A stretch of 64,000 nt of DNA from Psychrobacter sp. Ps6 (GCF_022129235.1 NZ_JADQAI010000002.1:328873-392872), one strand, 5' to 3'. Counted from the first letter of the stretch, positions 19,115 to 28,676 are shown. Numbers and translations: made by a program. Notes: generated by a model not told the origin, from the letters alone.

Positions 19115-20758
19115 ATGGAAGAAGTAAAAGTAGGCAGATTAGGACCTTTTCCACGGGTGAGTAAACCTGTGTTTATTACCTCGTCACTGTTGATCGTTGG
19201 ATTTATTATTTTCGGTGCGCTTTTCACTGAAACAGCAGGGGCCGTTTTTAGTTTTTTACAGAATTTCATTACCGATAAGTTCGGTTGGTTATTTATTATC
19301 TTAGTGAATACAGCGCTCGGGCTTTGCATTTACTTAGGAATGAGTCGCTATGGTGATATTCGTTTAGGCAACCAAACGGAGCGACCGCAGTACAATCTGT
19401 TTTCTTGGATTGGTATGTTGTTCTCTGCTGGTATTGGTATTGGTCTCGTCTATTGGGGTACAGCGGAGCCGTTGTATCACTTTATGGCGCCACCAATGGG
19501 CGAGGCCGAAACGGTTGAAGCTGCAAAGCAAGCGATGAATATCTCATTTATGCATTGGGGTCTACACGCTTGGGGCATTTATACGATTGTGGCACTGTCG
19601 TTAGCGTATTTTCATTTTCGCCGCGGTTTGCCTTTATCGATTCGCTCAACCTTGTATCCTTTACTCGGCAAAAGAATCTATGGTCGCTGGGGGCATACGG
19701 TCGATATCTTGGCTGTGTTCGGTACGATGTTTGGTGTGGTCACCTCACTTGGGCTTGGAGTGATGCAGATCAATGCTGGACTTGAGAAACTATTTGGCAC
19801 GCCGAATAGTCTCACTGTACAGTTCGGTTTGATAGCTTTCATCACAGCACTTGCAGCCGCTTCTGTTATGATGGGTCTGGACAAAGGTATTAAGCGCCTT
19901 AGTGATATCAATATCGGTTTTACAATCATTTTATTGGTATTTATGGTGGCTTTAGGGCCGACGCTCTTTATCTTTGATAGCTTTATCGAAAATATCGGTA
20001 ACTATCTGACCGTGATCGTACCTTTGGGTACGTGGGGCGAGTCTTATAGTGGAACAGATTGGCAAAGTGCTTGGACGATATTTTATTGGGCATGGTGGGT
20101 GAGCTGGGCACCATTCGTTGGTATCTTTATTGCCCGTATCTCTCGTGGTCGTACCATCCGTGAGTTTACATTTGGGGTGCTATTAATCCCTATGCTTATT
20201 TTGTTTTTCTGGTTCACAACTTTTGGTGGCGTAGCTATTCACATGGAGCTGGCCTCTGCTGTGACAGGTATTAGCCCAGGATTGGTTGAAGCAGTACAAG
20301 CAGATACGGGTAGTGCAATCTTTAAGCTGGTTGAATACTACCCATTAGCTAAACCGATTACGTTAATGATTGTTGTCATGATTATGCTTTGGTTTGTGAC
20401 TTCATCAGATTCGGCCAGTTTTGTTATTGACATGCTGACTGCTGGTGGTGATACCAATCCACCAAAGGTCCAGCGTTTGTTTTGGGCAACCACAGAAGGC
20501 ATTATCGCTGCTATATTGTTAGCGGCTGGTGGATTGTCTGCTTTGCAGGCAGCTGCCATCGTAGCAGGATTGCCATTTGCTTTAGTGGTTTTTGTCATAA
20601 TGTATGCGTTGTTGCGGGGCCTTAGCCGTGACCGTTTGATTCTATATCGAGCGCAGCAAAGCTTTATTACAGATGAATCAGCAGATCATAACTCTGCAGA
20701 TGAGTTTGTTGATGAGCATTTACTCAAAGGCCCACCCAAGATTGTTAAGGGTGACTAA
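19115..20758 (+). CDS. BCCT-family betaine/choline/carnitine transporter (copy 1)
   Basis: A 547-aa secondary transporter with 12 predicted membrane spans that takes up quaternary ammonium osmolytes with Na+ or H+. Signatures: the glycine-rich TM3 stretch FSAGIGIGLVYWGTAEPLYH, and the substrate-box/family signature in WTIFYWAWWVSWAPFVGIFI followed by ARISRGRTIREF. Short cytosolic tails of about 40-50 residues make it unlike long-tailed BetT. The ATG at 19115 is preferred over the TTG at 19109 because copy 2 starts MEHVKVGRLGPFPRVSKP in the same place. The ribosome binding site is weak. It ends in its own terminator. Substrate (glycine betaine, choline, carnitine, ectoine) cannot be decided. 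Confidence 0.93.
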   Translation: MEEVKVGRLGPFPRVSKPVFITSSLLIVGFIIFGALFTETAGAVFSFLQNFITDKFGWLFIILVNTALGLCIYLGMSRYGDIRLGNQTERPQYNLFSWIGMLFSAGIGIGLVYWGTAEPLYHFMAPPMGEAETVEAAKQAMNISFMHWGLHAWGIYTIVALSLAYFHFRRGLPLSIRSTLYPLLGKRIYGRWGHTVDILAVFGTMFGVVTSLGLGVMQINAGLEKLFGTPNSLTVQFGLIAFITALAAASVMMGLDKGIKRLSDINIGFTIILLVFMVALGPTLFIFDSFIENIGNYLTVIVPLGTWGESYSGTDWQSAWTIFYWAWWVSWAPFVGIFIARISRGRTIREFTFGVLLIPMLILFFWFTTFGGVAIHMELASAVTGISPGLVEAVQADTGSAIFKLVEYYPLAKPITLMIVVMIMLWFVTSSDSASFVIDMLTAGGDTNPPKVQRLFWATTEGIIAAILLAAGGLSALQAAAIVAGLPFALVVFVIMYALLRGLSRDRLILYRAQQSFITDESADHNSADEFVDEHLLKGPPKIVKGD

Positions 20759-20800
20759 GCAGTAAAATCATTATTTTAACCGTTGTTCTAATCGTTAATA

Positions 20801-20836
20801 AAAGCCCCAATTTATTGTTAAATTGGGGCTTTTTTG
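20801..20836 (+). terminator. Rho-independent terminator between the two BCCT genes
   Basis: Perfect 14-bp stem AAAGCCCCAATTTA / TAAATTGGGGCTTT with loop TTGT and a T-run. It shows that the two BCCT genes are separate transcription units. Confidence 0.95.
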
Positions 20837-21001
20837 TGGAAAATTATCATTCAGATTTATTTAGAAAAAGTGTAGTTTGACTAAAACAATCTTCAAAATG
20901 CCGTTACTATTTCTATACATTAGCTACTATTTTTTAAGGGCTATATTTGATAAATATCTTATATATTGGTATGGTGGCGCACTTTTTTTGGGGATATACC
21001 T

Positions 21002-22654
21002 ATGGAACATGTAAAAGTTGGCCGATTAGGCCCTTTTCCGCGGGTAAGTAAACCTGTATTTTTGACGTCAGCAATTTTGATACTGGCGTTCATTATTTTT
21101 GGTGCTTTATTCAACGAACAAGCAGAAGTAGTATTTAACCAAGCAAAAGCATTTGTCTCTTTGCGCTTTGGGTGGTTCTTTATTGTCGTGGTCAATTTAA
21201 CACTGGTCATGAGTATATATATGATATTTAGCCGCTATGGCGATATCAGACTTGGTCATCAGAATGAGAGGCCAGAGTACAATCTGATCTCTTGGGTTGG
21301 TATGTTGTTTTCGGCAGGTATCGGTATTGGGCTGCTTTATTGGGGCACCGCTGAGCCGTTGTATCATTTCATGGCACCACCATTAGGCGAGGCGGAGACA
21401 GTTGCCGCTGCCAAGCAAGCGATGAATATCTCGTTCCTACATTATGGTCTACATGTATGGGCGCTATATGGCATGGTTGCGCTATCGCTTGCATATTTTC
21501 ATTATCGAGTAGGTTTACCACTGGCTATTCGTTCGACACTTTATCCAATATTGGGTAAAAAGATCTACGGCGGTTGGGGACATACGGTAGATACGCTCGC
21601 CGTATTTGGTACAATGTTTGGGGTAGTGACCACGTTAGGTCTTGGTGTCTTGCAGATTAACTCAGGTCTTGAGACGTTATTTGGTATACCCAATAATATT
21701 ACGGTGCAGATTATTTTGATTGGTCTTATTACCATGCTGGCAGGGTTATCTCTGTTTATGGGGTTGGATAAAGGTATCAAGCGTCTAAGTGATACCAATA
21801 TATTGTTCACTGTGATATTGCTAAGTTTCGTGATTATCTTTGGGCCTACGCAGTTTATTTTTAACAGCTTCGTAGAAAACATCGGTAACTATTTGCATCA
21901 AATCGTACCATTAGGTCTATGGACAGAGTCTTATAGAGGAGAAGAAAACTGGCAAGCGTCTTGGACGATTTTCTACTGGGCATGGTGGATTAGCTGGTCG
22001 CCATTCGTTGGGGTATTCGTTGCACGTATCTCTCGTGGCCGTACCATCCGTGAGTTTATATTAGGAGTGCTATTAATTCCTATCACGATACTGTTCTTGT
22101 GGTTTACTGCTTTTGGTGGTGCTGCGGTAAATATGGAGCTGGTGGCAGCAGCAGATCCTAATCTGGTTAGTCCAGGTCTGATAGAAGCTGTCCAAGCGGA
22201 TACAGGTAGTGCTATTTTTAAGTTGATGGAGTCTTATCCATTGACGGGTGCAGTCAATTTGCTCATCGTGGTGATGATTGTCCTATGGTTTGTTACCTCA
22301 TCAGATTCAGCCAGTTTTGTCATCGATATGCTGACATCAGGTGGTGATACCAATCCGCCAAAGATCCAGCGCTTATTTTGGGCAGGTTCTGAAGGTGTTA
22401 TCGCAGCTGTATTACTAGCAGCAGGTGGTTTAAGTGCATTACAAGCGGCATCGATCGTTTCTGGCTTTCCTTTTGCTATTGTGATCGTCGTGATGATGTA
22501 CTCTCTACTGCGCGGTCTCAGTCGAGATCGCTTAATACTATATCGCAATCAGCAATGGTTCACCACAGAAGAGTCAGCAGAGCATAACTCGGCCAATGAA
22601 TTCCGTGATGAAGAATTGCTAAAAGGCCCACCAGCAGTTGAGAAAGATGCTTAA
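21002..22654 (+). CDS. BCCT-family betaine/choline/carnitine transporter (copy 2)
   Basis: A 550-aa paralogue of the preceding gene; long stretches are identical (VKVGRLGPFPRVSKPVF, WGTAEPLYHFMAPP, RISRGRTIREF, PLYHFMAPPLGEAETV). It keeps the TM3 glycine motif AGIGIGLLYWGTAEP and WTIFYWAWWISWSPFVGVFV. A small insertion (AAADPNLVSPG) sits in the loop before TM9 compared with copy 1. The ATG at 21002 has GGGGA seven bases upstream; the reading frame stays open to 20966 but that extension lacks a binding site. It has its own 165-bp upstream region and terminator. The pair most likely arose by tandem duplication and then diverged in substrate or regulation. Confidence 0.93.
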   Translation: MEHVKVGRLGPFPRVSKPVFLTSAILILAFIIFGALFNEQAEVVFNQAKAFVSLRFGWFFIVVVNLTLVMSIYMIFSRYGDIRLGHQNERPEYNLISWVGMLFSAGIGIGLLYWGTAEPLYHFMAPPLGEAETVAAAKQAMNISFLHYGLHVWALYGMVALSLAYFHYRVGLPLAIRSTLYPILGKKIYGGWGHTVDTLAVFGTMFGVVTTLGLGVLQINSGLETLFGIPNNITVQIILIGLITMLAGLSLFMGLDKGIKRLSDTNILFTVILLSFVIIFGPTQFIFNSFVENIGNYLHQIVPLGLWTESYRGEENWQASWTIFYWAWWISWSPFVGVFVARISRGRTIREFILGVLLIPITILFLWFTAFGGAAVNMELVAAADPNLVSPGLIEAVQADTGSAIFKLMESYPLTGAVNLLIVVMIVLWFVTSSDSASFVIDMLTSGGDTNPPKIQRLFWAGSEGVIAAVLLAAGGLSALQAASIVSGFPFAIVIVVMMYSLLRGLSRDRLILYRNQQWFTTEESAEHNSANEFRDEELLKGPPAVEKDA

Positions 22655-22680
22655 GCTTTAGAGTTTATTTTCTAGCTACA

Positions 22681-22716
22681 AAAACACCCAGCTTGTCATA
22701 AGCTGGGTGTTTTTTA
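22681..22716. terminator. Bidirectional rho-independent terminator
   Basis: Perfect 14-bp stem AAAACACCCAGCTT / AAGCTGGGTGTTTT with loop GTCAT and T-runs on both strands. It sits between the BCCT gene and the convergent Kazal-like gene. Confidence 0.95.
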
Positions 22717-22758
22717 TGAATACTCAAAATATGTTTGGTAGTAAAAAAGCTTTATAGG

Positions 22759-23100
22759 TTAACTACATTCGCCTTTTGTATAACCGATGGCCTCAGGTAT
22801 ATTGCAGGCTGAACAAGCATTACCAGCAGTACGGTAGCTTATTACTGAGCCAACTGTCGTTTTTACACAGACAGGGTCATATTGCATGGTACACATGGTG
22901 CTCTCAGAGTGAGAGGTTGGACATTGGGTCAGCGTGTTTTCAAGCATTTGGCTATTATTGTTCGTGCTTGATTGAGCATGCACAGTAGTGGGCGTAGCTG
23001 TATTAAGTGTAGAGCTACAAGCTGTCAATGCAAGTACCAATGACAATATAAGTGATGATGGTTTCAGTACCGAAAGTCGTTTGGATAGATTTTTTTGCAT
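22759..23100 (-). CDS. Small lipoprotein with a Kazal-like cysteine pattern
   Basis: A 113-aa protein with a lipoprotein signal ending LALTAC (Cys28), then a serine/threonine/asparagine-rich spacer (29-58) and a C-terminal module with six cysteines at 60, 70, 78, 96, 99 and 112. Spacing C-x9-C-x7-C-x17-C-x2-C-x12-C and the core YDPVC resemble Kazal-type serine protease inhibitor domains, in which the loop after the second cysteine binds the protease. It would sit on the outer membrane or in the periplasm and might protect against proteases. AAGGA lies nine bases before the ATG. Own promoter region; no obvious partner. The Kazal assignment is by cysteine pattern only. Confidence 0.65.
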   Translation of the reverse strand: MQKNLSKRLSVLKPSSLILSLVLALTACSSTLNTATPTTVHAQSSTNNNSQMLENTLTQCPTSHSESTMCTMQYDPVCVKTTVGSVISYRTAGNACSACNIPEAIGYTKGECS

Positions 23101-23226
23101 GATTACATTTCCTTAATAATGGCGTTCGATAGCGTCCTGCTATCGCTCGTGAGCGTTATTGTGATATTGGTAAAGCGCTTAAAACATTATAATATTTAAT
23201 CGATGGCTGTCTACTCAATCATTTTG

Positions 23227-23266
23227 CACAAAAAACCCAAGCTTAATTTAGCTTGGGTTTTTTGTG
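23227..23266 (-). terminator. Rho-independent terminator after the DUF3144 gene
   Basis: Perfect 17-bp inverted repeat (left arm 23227-23243, right arm 23250-23266) with core AACCCAAGCT/AGCTTGGGTT, loop TAATTT, and six A/T on each side. It ends the minus-strand metK-side transcript and is formally bidirectional. Confidence 0.93.
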
Positions 23267-23319
23267 TACTTTATTTGCTACTCTCTTAATAAGAGAGCAT
23301 CTAAACGGGCGAGATTGGC

Positions 23320-23679
23320 TTATTCAGCTGGTTTGTCGTCTTGGTTTAGCTGCACGTATTTATCAAAGTTCTGTGCATAATCTGTCAAGTTGTCGCTTAA
23401 CATCTGGCGATACTGTTTGACATAAAACTCGACGATATCGTCTTTTTCTTTGGCAAAATCATCGCCTTTCACGAAGCCAATCGAGGCAACAGAGGCGCTA
23501 TAGCGTGCGGCAGCATACAACAAAGAAGCACCTACTTGTCCTGAATGGGCATCAGGGCCTAGCTGACTATTGGCGACACCGATGATAGCATCAGCACGTT
23601 GGTAAAATGCCTGCATTTCAGGGGTGATTTCAATGCTTGCATCCACATTGTTGTCTTGAGTGTTGCTGTCTTGAGACAT
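23320..23679 (-). CDS. DUF3144 family protein
   Basis: A 119-aa acidic cytosolic protein that resembles the DUF3144 family, whose function is unknown to me. The characteristic part is FYQRADAIIGVANSQ followed by VGASLLYAAARYSASV and the helical end VEFYVKQYRQMLSDNL. The first 20 residues are polar and probably disordered. It follows metK by 75 bp in the same direction, so the two may be co-transcribed, ending at the 23227-23266 terminator. The ATG is preceded by AGGAGC seven bases upstream. Confidence 0.75.
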   Translation of the reverse strand: MSQDSNTQDNNVDASIEITPEMQAFYQRADAIIGVANSQLGPDAHSGQVGASLLYAAARYSASVASIGFVKGDDFAKEKDDIVEFYVKQYRQMLSDNLTDYAQNFDKYVQLNQDDKPAE

Positions 23680-23754
23680 AAGCTGCTCCTAATAATAAGT
23701 GTCGATAATTTTAGTATATAAAGACGGTTTGTAAATGATTCAACGTAATGACTC

Positions 23755-24921
23755 TTATAAACCAGCGTCTGCTTTTAAGATATCAGCTTTGTCTGTTTTT
23801 TCCCACGTAAAGGCAGTTTCTGAGCCTTGACGACCAAAATGTCCAAAGGTAGCCGTCTGCTGATACATTGGTTGCAACAGGTTCAGCATACGAGTGATGC
23901 CATAAGGACGCAAATCAAAGTGAGTACGAATCAGGCGAATGATCTCATCGTTACTGATTTTGCTCGTACCAAAGGTGTTGACAGAGATAGACGTTGGCTC
24001 AGCGACACCAATTGCGTAGCTCACTTGTACTTCACAGCGATCAGCAAGACCTGCTGCGACGATGTTTTTGGCCACATAACGTACGGCATAAGCAGCACTG
24101 CGATCTACTTTTGAAGGATCTTTACCACTGAATGCGCCGCCACCATGACGCGCCATACCGCCGTAAGTATCAACGATGATTTTACGACCCGTCAAACCTG
24201 CATCACCAACTGGACCGCCAATGACGAACTTACCTGTTGGATTGATATGGTAGCGTGTACCAGCATGTAATAGGTCAGCCGGTAGCACTTGCTTGATGAT
24301 AGACTCCATGATCGCTTCTTGCAGATCTGACTGCGAGATGCTTGGATCATGCTGCGTCGATAGGACAACGGCATCAATTGCAGATGGTGTATTACCTTCA
24401 TATTTTAGAGTTACTTGCGCTTTGGCATCAGGACGGAGCCAAGGCAGCTCGCCTGCACGGCGCAGCTCAGACTGACGCTCCATCAAACGATGGGCATATT
24501 CAATAGGGGCTGGCATCAATACATCAGTTTCATTGCTGGCGTAACCAAACATTAAACCTTGATCGCCTGCACCTTGCTCCTCAGGGTCATGACGATCGAC
24601 ACCTTGAGCAATTTCAGGAGACTGCTTACCCAGCATATTGATAACGGCACAAGTCTCGCCATCAAAACCCAAATCTGAGTGGTGATAACCAATGCCATTG
24701 ACCGTATCGCGTACCAGACGCTCTAAATCGATATTGGCGGTAGTGGTAATTTCACCTGCAAGTATGACCGCGCCTGTTTTCACCAAGGTTTCGCAGGCCA
24801 CACGTGCATGCAAATCTTCACGTAAGATAGCATCAAGGATAGCGTCTGATATTTGATCAGCCATTTTATCGGGATGGCCTTCGCTCACAGATTCTGAGGT
24901 AAATAAGTTGTATTCACGCAT
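23755..24921 (-). CDS. metK: S-adenosylmethionine synthase
   Basis: Makes S-adenosylmethionine from methionine and ATP in the cytosol. The 388-aa protein has all landmarks: [20 protein letters not shown] at the start, the hexapeptide [12 protein letters not shown], and the P-loop-like [19 protein letters not shown]. Length is as usual (E. coli 384). No SAM riboswitch was seen in the 161-bp upstream gap. The start is fixed by homology; the ribosome binding site is weak. DUF3144 gene downstream. Confidence 0.98.
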   Translation of the reverse strand: MREYNLFTSESVSEGHPDKMADQISDAILDAILREDLHARVACETLVKTGAVILAGEITTTANIDLERLVRDTVNGIGYHHSDLGFDGETCAVINMLGKQSPEIAQGVDRHDPEEQGAGDQGLMFGYASNETDVLMPAPIEYAHRLMERQSELRRAGELPWLRPDAKAQVTLKYEGNTPSAIDAVVLSTQHDPSISQSDLQEAIMESIIKQVLPADLLHAGTRYHINPTGKFVIGGPVGDAGLTGRKIIVDTYGGMARHGGGAFSGKDPSKVDRSAAYAVRYVAKNIVAAGLADRCEVQVSYAIGVAEPTSISVNTFGTSKISNDEIIRLIRTHFDLRPYGITRMLNLLQPMYQQTATFGHFGRQGSETAFTWEKTDKADILKADAGL

Positions 24922-25082
24922 AATGGGGTCGCTTAATTGCAGGGACTGTAGTTGACAAACTCAGTCATTATTAAATGTATAAAAAATAAAAGACGAAAAC
25001 GAATCAAAAAATTAGCATATTTTACCGTGTATCGAGGCAAAACTCTAGCAATGGATGGTGTTATGAGGTAACTGGTTATGGA

Positions 25083-25679
25083 TTAAGGGCGGTAGAAGTC
25101 ATCAATATGACTATTTTTTTGCCAACGGAATTCAGTGTGTTGTGCAACTTGATGGGCTGTATCGACGCCATGTCTATCAGCGATAAAACCAAGTGCCATA
25201 TCCATGCCTGCACTAACCCCCGATGAGGTATAAAACTTACCATCGACCACCCAGCGTGCTTGCTTGACCCAATCAACTTGATTCGACTGAGAAACCACCC
25301 ATTGCCATGCCAGTTTATTAGAAGTGGCCTGGTTGCCATCTAATACACCACTTTTTGCCAACAAAGCGCTACCAGTACAGACGCTCAGTACCCAATCAGC
25401 CTGATCAGCGAGGATTGTGAGCGTTTGCAAAAAAGAGAGGTCATAGACTAGCTGGCGCGTACCAAATCCACCTGGCACTAAGACAATATTCGTTTCATAC
25501 GCTAACGCTGCGGTTGCAGTCGTTTGCATCGCCACGCCATGCTTGCTGTGAATAACACCACCAACCATCGAGGCAAACTGAATGCGATAATGCTCAGGCA
25601 AGCTCCCAAACATCTCAACTGGTCCGAATAAATCTAAGGTTTCAAAATCGTCAAACACTAGCGCAGTAATCGTATGCAT
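25083..25679 (-). CDS. DJ-1/PfpI family protein
   Basis: A 198-aa protein of the DJ-1/PfpI (class I glutamine-amidotransferase-like) superfamily. The nucleophile elbow is VLSVCTGSALLAKSG; the conserved glutamate-bearing region is FGPVEMFG; GVSAGMDMALG forms the later conserved turn. The pattern is nearest to isonitrile hydratase and to the N-terminal domain of GlxA-type regulators, but there is no HTH domain. Possible roles are isonitrile hydration, glyoxalase or a stress function. AAGGA lies six bases before the ATG. It lies 161 bp upstream of metK in the same direction. Confidence 0.83.
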   Translation of the reverse strand: MHTITALVFDDFETLDLFGPVEMFGSLPEHYRIQFASMVGGVIHSKHGVAMQTTATAALAYETNIVLVPGGFGTRQLVYDLSFLQTLTILADQADWVLSVCTGSALLAKSGVLDGNQATSNKLAWQWVVSQSNQVDWVKQARWVVDGKFYTSSGVSAGMDMALGFIADRHGVDTAHQVAQHTEFRWQKNSHIDDFYRP

Positions 25680-25838
25680 GTGGCATCCTTATTTGAAAGT
25701 ATTTTTTATAAAGACAAGCCATCACGTTAAGGTCGCCTTGTCATTACAGCATCAACGCTCTATCTGTTCATAAAACCAAAACACACATTACTCAAATGCT
25801 AAGCAGTCAATACTCAAACAGCAAATCGCCTGTGCTTA

Positions 25839-26534
25839 TTATAATTCTAAAAACGTCGCCTTGTCTTTAAACATACATTCTTCATAAACGGGGCAAGCGC
25901 CGCATTGTGGCGTACGTGCTTGGCAGGTATAACGCCCGTGCAAAATAAGGTAATGATGCGCATCAACGATAAAGTCATCGGGTATACGCTCGACCAGTTT
26001 GTTTTCGACGATAAGTACGTTTTTACCAGTGGCGAGCCCAGTACGATTGCCCACGCGGAAAATATGGGTGTCGACCGCCATGGTTGGCTGACCAAAGGCA
26101 GTATTCAACACTACGTTGGCGGTTTTACGCCCCACACCAGCCAATGATTCTAGGTCTTTGCGGTTGTCAGGGACGGTACTATCAAATTTCTCAATCAAAT
26201 CGCGGCAGGTTTTGATGACATTTTTGGCTTTTGCATTATATAAGCCAATATTTTTGATATACGATTTGAGGCCTTCTTCACCCAGTGCCAGTATGGCTTC
26301 AGGCGTGTTCGCCACGGGGTACAACTGCTGGGTAGCAATATTGACGCTCACATCAGTCGCTTGTGCAGATAAGATAACCGCGATGAGTAGCTCAAAATTA
26401 CTACCATAATTGAGCTCGGTGACAGGCTCATCAATCGTCGCTGCCAACTTTTCGAAAAATGGACGTACATCGCGATTGGGCATTCTTCTAGAGGGCGGTG
26501 TATCGGCTGTTTTATGTTTGACCGTTTTACTCAT
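25839..26534 (-). CDS. nth: Endonuclease III (DNA glycosylase/AP lyase)
   Basis: Removes oxidised pyrimidines from DNA and nicks the abasic site. The 231-aa protein carries the helix-hairpin-helix LAGVGRKTANVVLNTAFGQP with the catalytic Lys, the catalytic Asp in MAVDTHIFRV, and the C-terminal iron-sulphur motif C-x6-C-x2-C-x5-C (CQARTPQCGACPVYEEC). About 20 extra N-terminal residues compared with E. coli (211 aa) may be real or may reflect a start at residue 18 (26483); neither start has a good binding site. It follows the RnfB-like gene by 92 bp, the same order as the end of rnf operons in other gammaproteobacteria. Confidence 0.96.
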   Translation of the reverse strand: MSKTVKHKTADTPPSRRMPNRDVRPFFEKLAATIDEPVTELNYGSNFELLIAVILSAQATDVSVNIATQQLYPVANTPEAILALGEEGLKSYIKNIGLYNAKAKNVIKTCRDLIEKFDSTVPDNRKDLESLAGVGRKTANVVLNTAFGQPTMAVDTHIFRVGNRTGLATGKNVLIVENKLVERIPDDFIVDAHHYLILHGRYTCQARTPQCGACPVYEECMFKDKATFLEL

Positions 26535-26625
26535 GGTGTTTTAACTATTATTTTAGTGAGTGATGTTGCAAAATTATATGCTAGCGATGGCATTTATATG
26601 AGTTATTAAAGTATCAATCACGTAA

Positions 26626-27513
26626 TCAAAGCGTTACTTGTAATGATTCGAGCTCTGCTTGCAAGCCTTCAAGCTCCATTTGTTTTTTATCATTGGCGCG
26701 CACGCTGAGCTGCTTTTCTAGTTTTTTGATTTTGGTACGTAGTTTAGCCGCTGCAATGGTATTCTTTGCTTGTGCTTCGCTGATATTTAGCGATTGGCTC
26801 GCTGCATTGTTGAGCTTGGCCTCTACCATGCTGACCACAGGTTTGCTATTGCTGGTATCAGCCAATTGTTCTGTCACGCGTTTAAGATGCGTGTGGTAGC
26901 GCTGTCTTAAATCTTCTTGTTCAGCTACTCGCTCAGGAGGAGAAAGCTCGCGCTCAACGACGACCAAGTCGATACAATCAACAGGGCAGGGTGCGATACA
27001 TAGCTCACAGCCTGTGCACAAATCGGTAAAAATCGTATGCATGTGTTTGCCAGTACCGACGATAGCATCCACTGGACAAGCCGGAATACATTTGGTGCAG
27101 CCGATACAGTCGTCTTCACGAATTACAGCACGAACCTCTGTTGGACGTCCTGATGTCATGTCTATCGGCCATTGTGATGGCGCGGCTGTTAGATGAGTAT
27201 CTATCCCAATTGTTTGAGCAATCGCATCAGTCACGGGTTGACCGCCAGGCACACATTTATTGTATGGCTCACCCTCTAATACGATAGCAGCTGCATATGG
27301 CAAGCAACCATCTGGATGCTCACAAAGTCCGCATTGCGTTTGCGGTAGACAAGCATCAACGCGTGCAATTTTTTCTTGTACATCATTTGCCAGAGTGTCA
27401 ATGTGCAGCGACTTAAACAATATCGGTAAGTCTGCCAAGCGTGTCTGTTCACTACTTTGAGGATGGGTGTCGGTTTGGGACATGGTATTACTGGCCTTAG
27501 TATCGGTCATCAT
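26626..27513 (-). CDS. RnfB-like iron-sulphur protein (RnfABCDGE-type subunit B homologue)
   Basis: A 295-aa ferredoxin-like protein. It has the RnfB 4Fe-4S domain (VDACLPQTQCGLCEHPDGC, then YNKCVPGG) followed by two bacterial ferredoxin motifs, CIGCTKCIPACP and CTGCELCIAPCP (about residues 145-195). The last 45 residues are a charged coiled coil (KLRTKIKKLEKQL...). Unlike true RnfB it lacks the N-terminal membrane anchor, and no rnfA, C, D, G or E gene is in view. It probably shuttles electrons as a soluble protein; the partner is unknown. nth follows directly. ATG 27513 or 27510 may be used; no strong binding site. Confidence 0.85.
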   Translation of the reverse strand: MMTDTKASNTMSQTDTHPQSSEQTRLADLPILFKSLHIDTLANDVQEKIARVDACLPQTQCGLCEHPDGCLPYAAAIVLEGEPYNKCVPGGQPVTDAIAQTIGIDTHLTAAPSQWPIDMTSGRPTEVRAVIREDDCIGCTKCIPACPVDAIVGTGKHMHTIFTDLCTGCELCIAPCPVDCIDLVVVERELSPPERVAEQEDLRQRYHTHLKRVTEQLADTSNSKPVVSMVEAKLNNAASQSLNISEAQAKNTIAAAKLRTKIKKLEKQLSVRANDKKQMELEGLQAELESLQVTL

Positions 27514-27785
27514 TAGCGATTGTCACTTATGTCTGTAAGTGGCTAGGTAGATAAGTGACTATTCATTGCATGTTTTATAGGCAAATTATGGGTCTTTATA
27601 CTGACGTTCTATGTCAAATGGTCAATGACCCAGACGTGTTGATCGCTGTTGCGCTGCGAAGATTAACACATTTAAAGCCGTAAAACATCAGGGTCAAAAA
27701 CCTAGTTAAAACGTTAAAGTATAAGTATAAGAGCAATGATATCGTGATGCATTTATTCTGGAAACAATGAGCGCTTTCGGAATGT

Positions 27786-28676
27786 CTACTTACCAAAACG
27801 CTTAAGGATAAAATCAATCAATAGATGCATGCGATGCGGCATGTTATCACGGTCGCGATAAAGCATCTGGCAGCCTCTAGGTTGGTTATTCCAATCAGGC
27901 AATACTTGTTGCAAACCACCTAATGTGATCAAAGGCTGTGCATCATAATCGGGGATGAAACCCAGACCGATACCATCCGCAATAGCCCTCGTTAGTAAAC
28001 TAATATTATCAACTTTTAGACGTATATTGTTTGTTGGCTGATGCGTCTGTACCTCGCCCGTTGTACGATGCTGTAGATGCCAAGTAGACATAGGGGTGCA
28101 CAATACCGTAGGGTAGCCTGCTAAATCATTGGGCGCTTGGATACCAGAGACATCGATATCGCTGGCTGCACAAATGATAAAGCGAATATTGGTCAGCTGC
28201 CGCCCAATCCAGTGATCGGCACTGTGTTCACCAATGCGAAAAGCGATATCAATAGCTTGCGCGTCGATATCAATGGTTTGGTTGGACAGACGCAAATCTA
28301 AATGGATATCTGGATATTGCTTTAAAAAAGCATTGAAATGCGGCGCTAAAATATCACTACCAAAATTGACAGGGGCGCTGATTCTGATTGTACCTTTGGC
28401 CTCATTTTTATCTTGTAGTAAGCAAAACGCAATGTTTTCTAATTCATCAAACAGATGGGCGCTGCTTTTATAATACTGTTGCCCTGCATGGGTCAATTGT
28501 ACACGGTGCGCGTCGCGATTAAGCAACCTAAGTGCCAGATCTGCTTCTAGTTTGGCAACGCGGCGACTCAATGTCGATAGGGGCATATCAAGCATTATAG
28601 AGGCTTGGCGAAAGCTGCCGTAGCGGACAACCGCGCAAAAACTGCGCATGTCATCGAGGGAGTAGTTAAATTTCAT
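27786..28676 (-). CDS. LysR-family transcriptional regulator
   Basis: A 296-aa regulator with an N-terminal winged HTH (SFCAVVRYGSFRQASIMLDM then PLSTLSRRVAKLEADL) and the periplasmic-binding-like effector domain (about 90-290). It belongs to the large group near AaeR/DsdC-like LTTRs that end in a short basic tail (LIDFILKRFGK). It is divergent from the EamA transporter across only 93 bp, so by the usual LTTR logic it probably controls that gene. The inducer is unknown. No T-N11-A box stood out. Confidence 0.9.
   Translation of the reverse strand: MKFNYSLDDMRSFCAVVRYGSFRQASIMLDMPLSTLSRRVAKLEADLALRLLNRDAHRVQLTHAGQQYYKSSAHLFDELENIAFCLLQDKNEAKGTIRISAPVNFGSDILAPHFNAFLKQYPDIHLDLRLSNQTIDIDAQAIDIAFRIGEHSADHWIGRQLTNIRFIICAASDIDVSGIQAPNDLAGYPTVLCTPMSTWHLQHRTTGEVQTHQPTNNIRLKVDNISLLTRAIADGIGLGFIPDYDAQPLITLGGLQQVLPDWNNQPRGCQMLYRDRDNMPHRMHLLIDFILKRFGK

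Noticed and set aside
24922..25082. Possible SAM riboswitch upstream of metK
   Set aside because: The 161-bp gap shows no conserved multi-helix core; nothing beyond an AT-rich promoter region is visible.
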